Made by a program: the position numbers and the translations under genes
Notes under the pieces: generated by a model
Database searches by the model: none
What the model saw: the letters and a program-made list of their open reading frames with translations, nothing else
Told to the model about the DNA's origin: nothing
In this document: positions 23,548 through 32,844 of the stretch, piece by piece
Layout of the letters: each line of letters begins with the position of its first letter
How positions within the stretch are numbered: position 1 is the first letter of the stretch
Assembly: GCA_023622945.1 (NCBI GenBank)
Contig: JAMNYG010000136.1
Coordinates: 1-45,958 of the forward strand
Direction of reading: 5' to 3'
Source of the DNA: Bacillota bacterium
Lineage (GTDB): Bacteria > Bacillota > Clostridia > Acetivibrionales > JAMNYG01
DNA: 45,958 nucleotides

Positions 23548-25179
23548 ATGAAAAGGACAAGCCTTGGAAGGACAGTTTCTTACCTGCTGGTGCTGACGAT
23601 GATATTTGGTCTTGTCATGGCTCAAGGTGTTGCGACCTATGCTGAAGGCGACATGGTTGAAGACGAAGTGAGTTTTGCCAGGACATTTCCTGAAACAACA
23701 AACATAACCAGGGTGTTTGCCGATCAATTACCAACCGTTAATTACCTGACACCTGAGCAGCTGGAATTCATTGCGACACGATTTGTAGGCGCTCAAAAGC
23801 TGACTCTCCCTACAACCCTGGCAATCCGCGAAATCAACCCCAATTTCCTCATGCTCCATTACCACCTTGCCGTCTGGCAGTCCGCCGTTCCTTACATAAT
23901 AGACGGAATTAACTGGGGTAACGACTATGACGAGGTAACAAAACACGAGGATTGGTTCATGCACAGGTTTAACCCCGAAACGGGGGAAGTGTACAAGAAT
24001 GAGGAGAACAGGGTTTATGCCTTTGACGACCACAAGTACCTGATGAACATCATGAATGAAGAGTATTATCAATACCTGAAGGACAAGCTTATACGCCAGT
24101 CCAGGGCAGGAGAATATGACGGAGTTTTCCTGGACAGCTATCATACAGCGGTTTTAAACTGGTATCTGCAAAACTATCCCGAGTATGCGGGAACTTCAGC
24201 AGCCTTTGGAACATACCCTGAGCTGGGTGAAAACATGAGCTGGAAGGAAGCTTCTGAAATCTTCATGGCTAGGCTTACAAGGGATCTGAATGAAGCAGGT
24301 CTGTACAGCTTGCCCAATCTGGGCAATTTCAACACAGGGTGGGACGATACCGATTACACCATTTCCAACGGTGGTATGACCGAAAGCGCATTCAGTTACG
24401 GCAACTCGTTCTATGACTGGCAGTTAGGAATGAACGGACACCTCAAGGTGATAAACAAGGACAAAATAAACATGTGCCAGGAGTACCTGTCCGACCCGTG
24501 GTCTTATGAGAGGAGACTGTATTACCTGGGCAATTATCTTCTCCTGAGGGGCAAATACACGTACCTCTACTATTTCTATGATACCACCATGAGCTATTAT
24601 CCGGAATATGAACTTGACCTGGGAGCACCTCTTGTTTCTGCAGGAGACAACATAGACAATCTTGCTTCAAACGGGTTATATATACGCGATTTTGAAAAAG
24701 GCAAGGCTATTGTTTGTCCTCCCGGCGTCAATCCCGTACAATACCAGGTTCCTGACGACGCTGAATATATGAAGGTATCAGTTCGTGGCACAGGAGAAAT
24801 AGCCCAGGACGGAACCATAAGCGGTTGGATTGAATTTGTCCCTGTTTCCGGAAGCGTGACCGTTAACCCGAGGACTTCACTTATACTTGTAAAGGATCCG
24901 TCCATCAACTGGGCATGTGCTCCCCAGTTTGCCGCAGCCTTTGATTTCTTCAAATCCAATGGAATGCTGCAGGGAGAAATATCCAACCTGATTGAGAACC
25001 TCTTCAGACAGGCACAGCACCACCTGAACAAAGGTTCCGTCCAACAGGCTGCAAAGTTCATGGAAAAAATCGCCCGGCATCTGAATAATCCTGAAGTGGA
25101 AGGATACGTGGCAGACAACGCAAAATATACTCTTACAGCATATGCAGATGCGCTGGCCAGGACATGGGAAGCCAAGTAA
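23548..25179 (+). CDS. secreted putative glycoside hydrolase (GHL15-like)
   Basis: 543 residues. A classical signal peptide (KR-rich start, hydrophobic core SYLLVLTMIFGLVMA, cleavage near AxA around residues 31-36) predicts export. The mature part resembles hypothetical glycosyl hydrolase family 15 (GHL15), a TIM-barrel group: MLHYHLAVWQ, then YDGVFLDSYHTAVLNWYL, where the Asp is a likely active-site residue, then LPNLGNFNTGWDD and WSYERRLYYLG. The C-terminal 100 residues are helical (NLIENLFRQAQHHLNKG). The family assignment is from pattern memory and catalytic activity is unproven. Start ATG 23548 has GGGAGGGAG. A monocistronic unit with a consensus promoter and strong terminator. Confidence 0.65.
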   Translation: MKRTSLGRTVSYLLVLTMIFGLVMAQGVATYAEGDMVEDEVSFARTFPETTNITRVFADQLPTVNYLTPEQLEFIATRFVGAQKLTLPTTLAIREINPNFLMLHYHLAVWQSAVPYIIDGINWGNDYDEVTKHEDWFMHRFNPETGEVYKNEENRVYAFDDHKYLMNIMNEEYYQYLKDKLIRQSRAGEYDGVFLDSYHTAVLNWYLQNYPEYAGTSAAFGTYPELGENMSWKEASEIFMARLTRDLNEAGLYSLPNLGNFNTGWDDTDYTISNGGMTESAFSYGNSFYDWQLGMNGHLKVINKDKINMCQEYLSDPWSYERRLYYLGNYLLLRGKYTYLYYFYDTTMSYYPEYELDLGAPLVSAGDNIDNLASNGLYIRDFEKGKAIVCPPGVNPVQYQVPDDAEYMKVSVRGTGEIAQDGTISGWIEFVPVSGSVTVNPRTSLILVKDPSINWACAPQFAAAFDFFKSNGMLQGEISNLIENLFRQAQHHLNKGSVQQAAKFMEKIARHLNNPEVEGYVADNAKYTLTAYADALARTWEAK

Positions 25180-25222
25180 TGTATTTGCAAAGACGTTGGA
25201 GGCCAAGTGATGCATTCATTCA
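25161..25222 (+). repeat. 31-bp tandem duplication covering the end of the GHL15 gene
   Basis: 25161-25191 holds the last codons and stop; 25192-25222 repeats it with changes (shared core GGCCAAGT then ATG-ATT). Confidence 0.75.
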
Positions 25223-25347
25223 GAATAAAGCTTTAGTATAGAGGTTTTGGAAAAGGCGTGAATGTATTGGAGTGACGTTCTTTTAGGGTGCAATTTGTGG
25301 ATAATAAGTTCTTTGGGTAATTGTTGAATAAGTAAGCTTAAATATTG

Positions 25348-25376
25348 ACTTGGGGGCATGCCCCCAAGTTTTTTTT
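25348..25376 (+). terminator. strong intrinsic terminator
   Basis: ACTTGGGGG and CCCCCAAGT flank CATG and are followed by eight T: a perfect GC-rich stem about 170 nt behind the GHL15 stop. Apart from the 31-bp duplication, the stretch 25223-25347 shows nothing recognisable. Confidence 0.95.
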
Positions 25377-25410
25377 GGGATCTGATGCTTGGGATCTATA
25401 AAATATATTT

Positions 25411-25640
25411 GGGGACGTTTCTGCTCAAAAATGTAGGGACGTCCCCGTTTATGTTTTTCTAAGTGCTGAAAAGTCTTCAGTTATGTAAAGAGGGTCGTTT
25501 CCGCATATACTGCCAAAAGTGAAGAAACGTCCCCATATAAAAAGTGCAAAAAGTGAAGAAACGTCCCCAGGTAAAACGTCACCGATAAAAAGTGTAAAAA
25601 CGTCCCCAATTTGTGAAACAAAAAGTGAAAAAACGTCCCC
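25411..25640. repeat. cluster of ACGTCCCC repeats (mostly inverted relative to 23.2 kb)
   Basis: One plus-oriented GGGGACGTTT at 25411 and a palindromic GGGACGTCCCC at 25436-25446 are followed by four inverted copies ending at 25534, 25568, 25607 and 25640. The inverted copies follow AAAAGTGAA-type tails and have irregular spacing of 33-39 bp. They precede the DUF503 gene. Confidence 0.85.
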
Positions 25641-25727
25641 ATTTTGTATCCTGTGATATGGTATAATAAAAATACAATAATGATGTATATTCTGGAAAGT
25701 ATTGCAAAACGGGGTGTGCTAAGGTCT

Positions 25728-26018
25728 ATGGTAATAGGTGTTTGCAGGATGGTCCTTGGAATAGATAATGCATTTTCCCTGAAAGAGAAAAGAAGTGTTG
25801 TGAAAAGTATTATCGAAAGGCTAAAATCAAGATATAACATATCGGTTGCAGAAGTGGGCTTCAATGACAAGTGGAAGAATGCAGTAATAGGTGTGGCCTG
25901 TGTATCCAACGAGGCCGCTCATGCAGACAGCATGCTGGCAAGCGTGGTAAACTTTGTTGAAAACGACGGAAGGGCAGTTCTTATTGATTATTCCACCGAA
26001 ACAATTCATACGGGCTGA
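25728..26018 (+). CDS. DUF503 (YlxP-like) family protein
   Basis: 96 residues from ATG 25728. Family signature SLKEKRSVVKSIIERL with NISVAEVGFNDKWKNAVIGVACVS. YlxP members are small ferredoxin-like folds often next to rbfA or infB and tied to ribosome or RNA function, but the role is unproven. Here it is isolated from translation genes. The frame is open from 25644, but the added residues match nothing and cover a TATAAT box (25662-25667). SD is weak (AAGG at 25721). Codon use looks like the neighbours. Confidence 0.85.
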   Translation: MVIGVCRMVLGIDNAFSLKEKRSVVKSIIERLKSRYNISVAEVGFNDKWKNAVIGVACVSNEAAHADSMLASVVNFVENDGRAVLIDYSTETIHTG

Positions 26019-26166
26019 AATCAGTTAAAAATCAATAAATTATAAAATTAAACTAAAAAAATACAAATCATAAAAATAGAATTTGTTTTATACTGGGATA
26101 TAGATAGTACTGATAATTCAGAGAAAAATCCATCAGAAAAAGCTTATTCATAAGGTGATCACACAT

Positions 26167-27309
26167 ATGAATTCAAAGGAAAGAATTGAAGGCGCCTTTA
26201 ATAAGGCTGAAACCGACAAGGTCCCCATTAACCACAGGGGGTTTTCTTCCAGGGCCGCTTCGTATATCCTGGGGCGTGAGGCATTTGTGGGAGGAGGCAT
26301 ACAGCAGTGGAGGGAAGCAAAATCATTATGGGAAGGCTGGCATGACGAGTTTATTGAACGTTCCTTCCAGGATGCCGTTGAAGTATCCCTGAAAACAAAC
26401 CAGGACATCATAAGACCTACATATTGGAGAGCGAGACAAAAACCCACAAGAAAAATCGATGAGTATACATATTTATATGAATACGGAAGCGAAAACGAAT
26501 GGAAAGTCCTTCGCTTTGACCCGGTAAGCGAACAGGCAAGCATAACTCATTATCACCATAATCGTCTGACCCTGGAAGATCTTAAGCAAAGGGTCATAGA
26601 AGAAGAGAAATACGTCTCAGATTATGAGCCCACTGAGGACATTTTCTCCCTGAACATAAGGGCACAGAAGCTGTATGGAAATGAAAAGGTTATAGAGGTG
26701 GGAGGCATTGATATCGGCATTCCCATAAATGAACCTGAAATCTGGTTTGAGGCCATGCTGGTCGATCCGGGTCTTGTACGGGCCAAGATTAACATCCAGG
26801 TTGAAATGGCCAGAAAAAACGTGGAATTCCTGTCCCGATACGGTTTTCGTTATGTTTTCGGCGGGGCTGATTTTGCTTCAGACAGCGGCCCCATGTATTC
26901 TCCGAAATTGTTCGATGAATTGATTCTCCCAGGGCTAAAAGAGATATGTTCCATCTGCCATGAGCACGGAGTAAAATTCCTGTTTGCCAGCGATGGCAAT
27001 CTCTGGCCGGTTGCAGAAAGCCTTTTTGGCAAGTCAGGAGTGGACGGCTATTTTGAAATTGACAGAAGAGCGGGAATGGATCTTGAAAAATTAAGAAACA
27101 AATATCCGAATCTGACATTACTGGGAAACATAAGCTCCTGGACCTTGAGCCAGAGGACAAAAGAAGACGTTAGGAATGAAGTCCTTTCATGCCTTGAAGT
27201 TGCAAAAAAATACAGTGGAGTAATAGTAGGCCTATCCAATTATATTCAGCCTGAAACTCCCCATGAGAATATAGATGTTTTGATTGAAACATTGGAAGCC
27301 AACAGGTAA
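26167..27309 (+). CDS. uroporphyrinogen decarboxylase (UroD)-family protein, methyltransferase-like
   Basis: 380 residues of the UroD/MtaA superfamily (COG0407-like). Begins NSKERIEGAFNKAETDKVPI, contains FGGADFASDSGPMYSPKLFD and HEHGVKFLFASDGN (a pocket His), and ends SNYIQPETPHENIDVLIETL. Zinc-dependent corrinoid methyltransferases of this fold usually keep a Cys just before the T-P-x-E-N block; here that place is S-N-Y-I-Q, so the typical zinc site seems incomplete. No corrinoid protein is adjacent. Likely a substrate-specific member for a methylated or carboxylated metabolite. Start ATG 26167 lies 7 nt after AAGGTGAT. First gene of cluster A. Confidence 0.75.
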   Translation: MNSKERIEGAFNKAETDKVPINHRGFSSRAASYILGREAFVGGGIQQWREAKSLWEGWHDEFIERSFQDAVEVSLKTNQDIIRPTYWRARQKPTRKIDEYTYLYEYGSENEWKVLRFDPVSEQASITHYHHNRLTLEDLKQRVIEEEKYVSDYEPTEDIFSLNIRAQKLYGNEKVIEVGGIDIGIPINEPEIWFEAMLVDPGLVRAKINIQVEMARKNVEFLSRYGFRYVFGGADFASDSGPMYSPKLFDELILPGLKEICSICHEHGVKFLFASDGNLWPVAESLFGKSGVDGYFEIDRRAGMDLEKLRNKYPNLTLLGNISSWTLSQRTKEDVRNEVLSCLEVAKKYSGVIVGLSNYIQPETPHENIDVLIETLEANR

Positions 27310-27351
27310 ATGTGCCGTCAGGTATAAGAGTTTTTATGAGGAGTGAACAGA

Positions 27352-28293
27352 ATGGCAAGGTATGTAAGGGTAAGCACAATAGCCGTTCGTCCCAAATGTG
27401 TCGATTTGGGTTCAGGGTTTCAAGGGGCGGTTGAGAAAGTTATTGAGCACTTAAAGAGTGAAGTGGAGCAGGTTTTGCCAGATAAACCTGACCTGATAGT
27501 CCTGCCTGAGGCTTGTGACTGTCCACGGGGCGTTTCTTTCAAAGAAGCGAAAGAGTATTACAAATGTCGTGGAGACCAGGTGCTGGAATTCTTCTCCAGT
27601 ATTGCCAGGGACAATAACTGCAATATAGCCTATTCTGCCATAAGGGAAGGAAACGATGGCCTGTGGAGGAACTCTACCTGCATAATCGACAGATCAGGCA
27701 AGGTTATAGGTACATACAGCAAGAATTATCCCACCATACTTGAGGTGGAGAATCTGGATATATCATGCGAAGAGAATGCGCCTATCATTGAATGCGATTT
27801 TGGGCGCGTGGCATGTGCCATTTGTTTTGATCTGAACTTTGATGAACTGAGGATGAAATATGCGAAGCTGAATCCCGATATTGTGATTTTCTCTTCAATG
27901 TTTCACGGAGGCCTTTTGCAGAGCTACTGGGCATACACATGCCGCTGCCACTTTGTAGGCGCTATATCCGACGGGCTGACAAGCTCTGTCATTTCCCCGG
28001 TGGGACAGGTAATCGCATCAAGCACCAATTACTACAACTTCGTCACTGCTGACATTAACCTGGACTGCCGGGTGGTGCATCTTGACTTCAACATGGATCG
28101 CATCAGGGCGGCACGTGAAAAATATAAAGACAAAGTGAAGGTTACCGATCCAGGATATATCGGAGCCGTCCTGATTTCAAGTGAAACGGACGAATTTACC
28201 GCAGACGACATAATTAAAGAATTCGGCATAGAATACCTGGATGACTATTTTGACAGGTATCTTAATTTCAGGCAGCAGCGGCTTTCTTTGTAA
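27352..28293 (+). CDS. nitrilase/carbon-nitrogen hydrolase family protein
   Basis: 313 residues. Hydrolyses amide or carbamoyl C-N bonds with a Glu-Lys-Cys triad. All three are visible: IVLPEACD (E53), TYSKNYP (K124) and CAICFDLNFDELR (C158). The C-terminal segment continues the usual fold with LTSSVISPVGQVIASS. The subfamily is nearest to general omega-amidase or beta-ureidopropionase-like members, so an amide intermediate in the cluster A pathway is plausible. Start ATG 27352 lies 8 nt after GAGGAG, so the alternative GTG 27343 overlaps the SD. Confidence 0.88.
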   Translation: MARYVRVSTIAVRPKCVDLGSGFQGAVEKVIEHLKSEVEQVLPDKPDLIVLPEACDCPRGVSFKEAKEYYKCRGDQVLEFFSSIARDNNCNIAYSAIREGNDGLWRNSTCIIDRSGKVIGTYSKNYPTILEVENLDISCEENAPIIECDFGRVACAICFDLNFDELRMKYAKLNPDIVIFSSMFHGGLLQSYWAYTCRCHFVGAISDGLTSSVISPVGQVIASSTNYYNFVTADINLDCRVVHLDFNMDRIRAAREKYKDKVKVTDPGYIGAVLISSETDEFTADDIIKEFGIEYLDDYFDRYLNFRQQRLSL

Positions 28294-28437
28294 GGTTCTG
28301 CAAAGTTATTTGCGATATTTGCAAGGTTGTGCAAAATTAGTTTTGAGATTTTGCAAAATTATTTGCTAGAATCAGCTAAATTAGGGAAATATAGCAGGAA
28401 AGTTATAAATTCTAAGCAAGAGAGTTATAAAATCTGA
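28287..28437 (+). repeat. 31-bp degenerate repeats and a 22-bp pair behind the nitrilase gene
   Basis: Units at 28287-28317 and 28318-28348 plus a partial copy to 28369, with core TTTGCAAGGTTGTGCAAA. The first contains the stop codon. A separate 22-bp pair lies at 28393-28414 and 28415-28437 with core GTTATAAA. Together they fill most of the 193-nt gap. Confidence 0.75.
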
Positions 28438-28486
28438 AGAATTTTTACGCTGAAATGCTTACCAGAGTGAACCGGGAGGGATAATT

Positions 28487-29479
28487 ATGTACAGGATTTC
28501 CATGTTGCCCAATAATGACAGGATTAAAGAAATTTTTTCGGATGACCATATCAGAGAATTAAAAGAATACGGGAATGTCGTCATAAACGAAGAAAACAAG
28601 AATCCAGGCCCTGAACGCGTAAAGGAGCTTATCAGGGATGCCGATATAGCAATCACATCCTGGGGCTGCCCCAGGCTTACGGGGGATATACTGGACGCTG
28701 CACCTGATCTGAAGATTGTGATACATGCAGCAGGGAGCGTTAAGGGGATTGTTTCACCGGAGCTGTGGGAGAGGGGCATCCGGGTGGTTAGCTCCGCGGA
28801 ACCCCTTGCCATAGGAGTTGCGGAAACAACTCTTGGCCTTGCCATAACCACTATAAAGCACGTCTGGTGGCTGAATCAGAGTCTTGAGCGTGGAGGATGG
28901 AGTGAAGAATCATATAAGGTAAGGGAACTGTATGACATTACCGTGGGCATTATTGGAGCAAGCAGAGTGGGAAGGCATTTTATAAGGCTTTTGCGCAATT
29001 TCGATGTGGATATCCTGGTATACGACCCTTACCTTACCGGGGAAAAGGCCGAGGAACTGGGAGTAGAAAAGACAGCGCTTGAGGACCTTATAAAGAGGTC
29101 GGACATAGTATCGGTTCATGCGCCTGAACTTCCTTCCACATACAGGATGCTTAACAAAGAGAGGCTTGAGCTTTTAAAGGACGGGGCAATCCTTATAAAC
29201 ACCGCCCGCGGGTCCCTGATAGATGAAGAAGCCCTTGTCGATGTGCTGAAAAGAAAGCGGATATATGCATGCATCGATGTAACCGATCCTGAACCTCCTA
29301 AAGATGACCATCCTTTCAGAACCCTGCCAAATGTAATCCTGACACCTCATATAGCAGGACTTGCCACCAACGGAAGAAAAAGAATAGGGCGTTATGTATT
29401 GGACGAGCTAAAGAGGTACTTTGCCGGAGAAAAGCTGGATGGAGAAGTTGTTAAGAGCATGCTGGAGTACATTGCATGA
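28487..29479 (+). CDS. D-isomer-specific 2-hydroxyacid dehydrogenase
   Basis: 330 residues, NAD-dependent reduction or oxidation of 2-keto/2-hydroxy acids. Rossmann motif TVGIIGASRVGRHFIRLL (G-x-G-x-x-G variant with A-S-R), the substrate Arg in INTARGSLIDEEAL, Glu in DVTDPEPP and the catalytic His in LTPHIAGLA are all present. SD GGGAGGGA precedes ATG 28487. With the neighbouring enolase-family enzyme and sugar oxidoreductases this fits sugar-acid metabolism. The exact substrate is unreadable. Confidence 0.92.
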   Translation: MYRISMLPNNDRIKEIFSDDHIRELKEYGNVVINEENKNPGPERVKELIRDADIAITSWGCPRLTGDILDAAPDLKIVIHAAGSVKGIVSPELWERGIRVVSSAEPLAIGVAETTLGLAITTIKHVWWLNQSLERGGWSEESYKVRELYDITVGIIGASRVGRHFIRLLRNFDVDILVYDPYLTGEKAEELGVEKTALEDLIKRSDIVSVHAPELPSTYRMLNKERLELLKDGAILINTARGSLIDEEALVDVLKRKRIYACIDVTDPEPPKDDHPFRTLPNVILTPHIAGLATNGRKRIGRYVLDELKRYFAGEKLDGEVVKSMLEYIA

Positions 29480-29610
29480 GACGGTTACGTTCCATCGGTT
29501 AATGCACAGCCTGGAGGATGGAATTTTATGTAATAGGGTTAACCATCCCTTGGAGCCAAAAGGCTTCAGGTGGTCCTGGTGCCTTCGATAAAATTGATGA
29601 GGTGAAGTTT

Positions 29611-30489
29611 ATGTATTTCAAGCAGGTCAATGTTATGTGGATTGGGAAACTTCAGTACGAATCGGGTTTTATCCTGCCCAGCCACAAGCATAACTTCTTT
29701 CAGATATTTTACTTTTTGGAAGGCACGGGCAGCATGGAAACAGATTACGACACATACTCCCTGACAAGCGATATTATGTTTCTTTGTCCTCCGGGATGCT
29801 ACCACGAAATGAGATGCGATAAAAAAGGAACTATGAGAACCATAGAGGTTAAATTCAGCATTAAGAACAATGAAATGTACAGGGATATGAAAAATATAAG
29901 CGGCTGCATAAATGCTAATGACACCGAGATAAGAAATGTCATGGAATGCCTTGTAAGAGAAGCGGTAAGCAAGGATACTCTTTCCAGGGATATTATCAAT
30001 ATGGAGATGGCCCTCATCCTTATCAAAATTCTAAGGCGCCTGAATAATAAAAAAACAGAAGGGATTGTTTTTTTGGATACCAGCATATCAAACTACTCGG
30101 GTCCCAGGGAGATTTTCAAGAAAATATTCGATTATATCAATAATAACCTTAATACTCAGATAAGCCTGGAAGATCTGGCAAGTATAGCCGGGCATAATTC
30201 CAACTACCTGTGCAGGATATTTAAAAAAGAATTCGGAGTAACTCCCATAAAGTATATAAACGATTTGAAACTGTCAAAAGCCAAGGATCTGTTGAGAAAC
30301 TCCAATATGACCATAACTGAAATCGCTGAAACGTTAGGCTTTTATTCAGTTCATTATTTCAGCAAATTTTTCAAAGAAAAAGAGGATATGTCTCCTCTTG
30401 AATTCAGGAAAGCAGTCAGTAACATAAATATCAAGTTGGACGATGATTTCGACAACAAAATGCTGTTCGGGAAGGTGAGATATAATTAA
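29611..30489 (+). CDS. AraC-family transcriptional regulator
   Basis: 292 residues. The N-terminal cupin-like sensor contains SHKHNFFQIFYFLEGTG and FLCPPGCYHEMR. The C-terminal double helix-turn-helix (about 195-292) contains ISLEDLASIAGHNSNYLCRIFKKEFG and MTITEIAETLGF, then the S-x-x-Y/H-F-S-K-F-F-K block. Start: GAGGTGA lies 6 nt before ATG 29611; ATG 29518 has its GGAGG touching the codon and adds 31 unmatched residues. The stop overlaps the start of the enolase gene (TAATG). Probably the local regulator of cluster A responding to a pathway metabolite. Confidence 0.93.
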   Translation: MYFKQVNVMWIGKLQYESGFILPSHKHNFFQIFYFLEGTGSMETDYDTYSLTSDIMFLCPPGCYHEMRCDKKGTMRTIEVKFSIKNNEMYRDMKNISGCINANDTEIRNVMECLVREAVSKDTLSRDIINMEMALILIKILRRLNNKKTEGIVFLDTSISNYSGPREIFKKIFDYINNNLNTQISLEDLASIAGHNSNYLCRIFKKEFGVTPIKYINDLKLSKAKDLLRNSNMTITEIAETLGFYSVHYFSKFFKEKEDMSPLEFRKAVSNINIKLDDDFDNKMLFGKVRYN

Positions 30490-31778
30490 TGATAAGAATT
30501 GTTAGAACAAACAGCAATTTTGAGCGTGAAGAGTTCATCGCTCCCTTTGGGTTTAAAGGAGGGTATTCGGACGGGCAATGGCAGACCGTGGTAAGGCTGG
30601 AAACAGAGTCTGGAGCCAGTGCTATAGGGCTTGGGGTACAGGGCATACTTTGGTCGGATGCCAATGTGTTTTCTTCATTTTCCCAGGCTGCTTCAAACAG
30701 CGTTATGTTTCTGATGACGGAATATGCCTTAAAAAAGGCAAAAGAGATACCTTTCGAAACTCCCATGGATCTTATGGAACAGCTCCTTCCACTGGTTTAC
30801 GATTATGGTAAAAAGATCACGCAAAATGACAGGCTGCGTATGACTTTTGCCTTAAATGCCCTTGTGGCAGTGGACAATGCAGCCTGGATTGTGTATTGCA
30901 GGGAGAAAGGTATAAATTCTTTTGATGACATGATCCCTGAGGATGTTCGTCCTGCTCTTTCCTTCCGTCACGGTAAAGTTGCCGCCATTCCGCTCATGTC
31001 ATACGGTGTGAGCCTGGAAGACGTGGTAAAAGCGGTAAGAGACGGGTACTTCTTTATGAAAATAAAGATAGGTTCTGACCCGGAAAAGGACGGAGATCCC
31101 GAAAAAATGCTGGAATGGGATAAGAAGCGCCTTTCGGATATACACAATGCCATAAAGGATATGAGGACGCCCCACACAGAAAGCGGTTACATACCGTACT
31201 ATCTAGATGCCAACGGCCGCTACGACAGCCGTGACAGGTTGATGAGGCTTCTGGACCATGCTGACAGAATAGGCGCTTTGGAGAGGATAATGATCCTGGA
31301 GGAGCCTTTCCCGGAGGAGTACAAGACAGATGTAAGCGATATACCTGTAAGGCTTGCAGCCGATGAAAGCGCACATTCAGACAAGGATGCGATAGAAAGG
31401 ATTGAGCTGGGGTACAGGGCAATAGCGCTAAAGCCCATTGCAAAGACTGTGAGCATGAGTTTTAAAATAGCAAAGGCTGCTCATGATAGGGGAATCCCCT
31501 GCTTCTGTGCGGATCTTACCGTTACTCCAATAATGGTGGACTGGAACAAAAACTTCGCTGCCAGACTTGCGCCCCTGCCCGGAATGAGAATAGGAGTGCT
31601 GGAAACCAACGGGCACCAGAACTACAGCAGATGGCAGGAACTGCAATCATTCCACCCCCGCTACGGAGCCAGGTGGATGGAAGTGGTTGACGGGGTGTTC
31701 AACCTGGATGACGATTTTTACGCAACCAGCGGAGGAATCTTTGATGAAAGTGAGCATTATGCTTCACTGGTTAAGTGA
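30489..31778 (+). CDS. enolase-superfamily enzyme (mandelate racemase / muconate lactonising type)
   Basis: 429 residues. Abstracts a proton next to a carboxylate to dehydrate, racemise or cycloisomerise an acid. Barrel residues are readable: KIKIG (K191, K193), the metal ligand D240 in YLDANGRY, E271 in LEEPFPEE, D292/E293 in AADESAH and K315 in LKPIAKT. Lys on both faces is typical of the muconate-lactonising/dipeptide-epimerase side of the superfamily, while sugar-acid dehydratases often use His. The protein is longer than usual (350-400). The start overlaps the AraC stop, so regulator and enzyme are translationally coupled. Confidence 0.85.
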   Translation: MIRIVRTNSNFEREEFIAPFGFKGGYSDGQWQTVVRLETESGASAIGLGVQGILWSDANVFSSFSQAASNSVMFLMTEYALKKAKEIPFETPMDLMEQLLPLVYDYGKKITQNDRLRMTFALNALVAVDNAAWIVYCREKGINSFDDMIPEDVRPALSFRHGKVAAIPLMSYGVSLEDVVKAVRDGYFFMKIKIGSDPEKDGDPEKMLEWDKKRLSDIHNAIKDMRTPHTESGYIPYYLDANGRYDSRDRLMRLLDHADRIGALERIMILEEPFPEEYKTDVSDIPVRLAADESAHSDKDAIERIELGYRAIALKPIAKTVSMSFKIAKAAHDRGIPCFCADLTVTPIMVDWNKNFAARLAPLPGMRIGVLETNGHQNYSRWQELQSFHPRYGARWMEVVDGVFNLDDDFYATSGGIFDESEHYASLVK

Positions 31779-31824
31779 TATTAAAAAACATCATGAAAAC
31801 AATTGAACGGAGGTAATGCATATA

Positions 31825-32844
31825 GTGATAGGTTTTGGAATCATAGGGTGCGGAATGATTTCCAGATGGCATGCCAATGCTGTTTTGAGCATAGAGGGAG
31901 CCAGGCTTGCAGGTGCGACTGATGTGAGCAAAGAGTCCAGGGAAGCCTTCGGACGGGAATTTGGAATACCCGTATATAATTCAGTTGATGAGATGCTTTC
32001 ATCTCCGGATATTCATGTAGTAAGCATCTGCACACCCAGCGGCCTTCACACTCCGTTAGCCATTAAAGCAGCCAGGGCAGGAAAGCACATTGTTGTAGAA
32101 AAGCCTATGTCCATAAACCTTAAAGAGTGTGATGAGCTGATAGAAGCTGTAGAAGAAAATCGTGTTAAGCTGACGGTAATATCCCAGCTAAGGTTCTCCC
32201 CGGCTGTAGCCAGGATTAAGGAGGCTGTAGAAAGGGGAGCCCTGGGCAGGCTTTTGACGGGTGATATTTATATGAAATATTACAGATCCCAGGAGTATTA
32301 CGACAGGAGCGGCTGGAGAGGCACCTGGGCGATGGATGGGGGAGGAGCCCTTATGAACCAGGGGATTCATGGGGTAGACCTGCTGCAGTACATAATGGGA
32401 CCTGTAAAGTCGGTATTTGCCCACACAAGGACAATGGTAAGGAAGATTGAAGTGGAGGACACCGCATCGGCCTTGCTTGAATTCAAAAACGGCGCACTTG
32501 GGGTTATACAGGCTACGACTTCAATATACCCGGGTTCGCCAAGAAGGCTTGAGATCAATGGCGACAGGGGTAGCATAGTGCTGGAAGAAGACAGCATGGT
32601 AAGCTGGGACATACAGGGAGAGGAGATTCCCCCGGATATTCAGATTAAAAAAGCAACCAATGTCGCGTCAAGCGATCCTGCAGCCATCAGTATTGAAGGG
32701 CATTTAAGGCAGATGAGGGACATGGTGGATGCCATCAGGAATGACAGGAAACCCTTGGTGGATGTGTATGAAGGCAGAAAGCCCATAGAGATAATAATGG
32801 CTATATATGAATCCTCAAGGACAGGTAAACTGGTTGAACTATAG
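31825..32844 (+). CDS. Gfo/Idh/MocA-family oxidoreductase
   Basis: About 339 residues. NAD(P)-dependent sugar or inositol dehydrogenase type. N-terminal Rossmann GFGIIGCGMISRWHANAV, the nucleotide-domain end ICTPSGLHTPLAIKAA and the hallmark EKPMSINLKECDELIEA with catalytic Lys; GGALMNQGIHGVDLLQYI carries the usual D-x-x-x-H-like active site. Start: GTG 31825 is 11 nt from GGAGG and gives the expected N terminus, whereas ATG 31816 is only 2 nt from the SD. Part of the cluster A run; a duplicated 3' end follows. Confidence 0.9.
   Translation: MIGFGIIGCGMISRWHANAVLSIEGARLAGATDVSKESREAFGREFGIPVYNSVDEMLSSPDIHVVSICTPSGLHTPLAIKAARAGKHIVVEKPMSINLKECDELIEAVEENRVKLTVISQLRFSPAVARIKEAVERGALGRLLTGDIYMKYYRSQEYYDRSGWRGTWAMDGGGALMNQGIHGVDLLQYIMGPVKSVFAHTRTMVRKIEVEDTASALLEFKNGALGVIQATTSIYPGSPRRLEINGDRGSIVLEEDSMVSWDIQGEEIPPDIQIKKATNVASSDPAAISIEGHLRQMRDMVDAIRNDRKPLVDVYEGRKPIEIIMAIYESSRTGKLVEL

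Noticed and set aside
25411-25640. Possible CRISPR array
   Set aside because: Repeats are only 8-20 bp, degenerate, irregularly spaced at 33-39 bp, with no unique spacers and no cas genes in the window.
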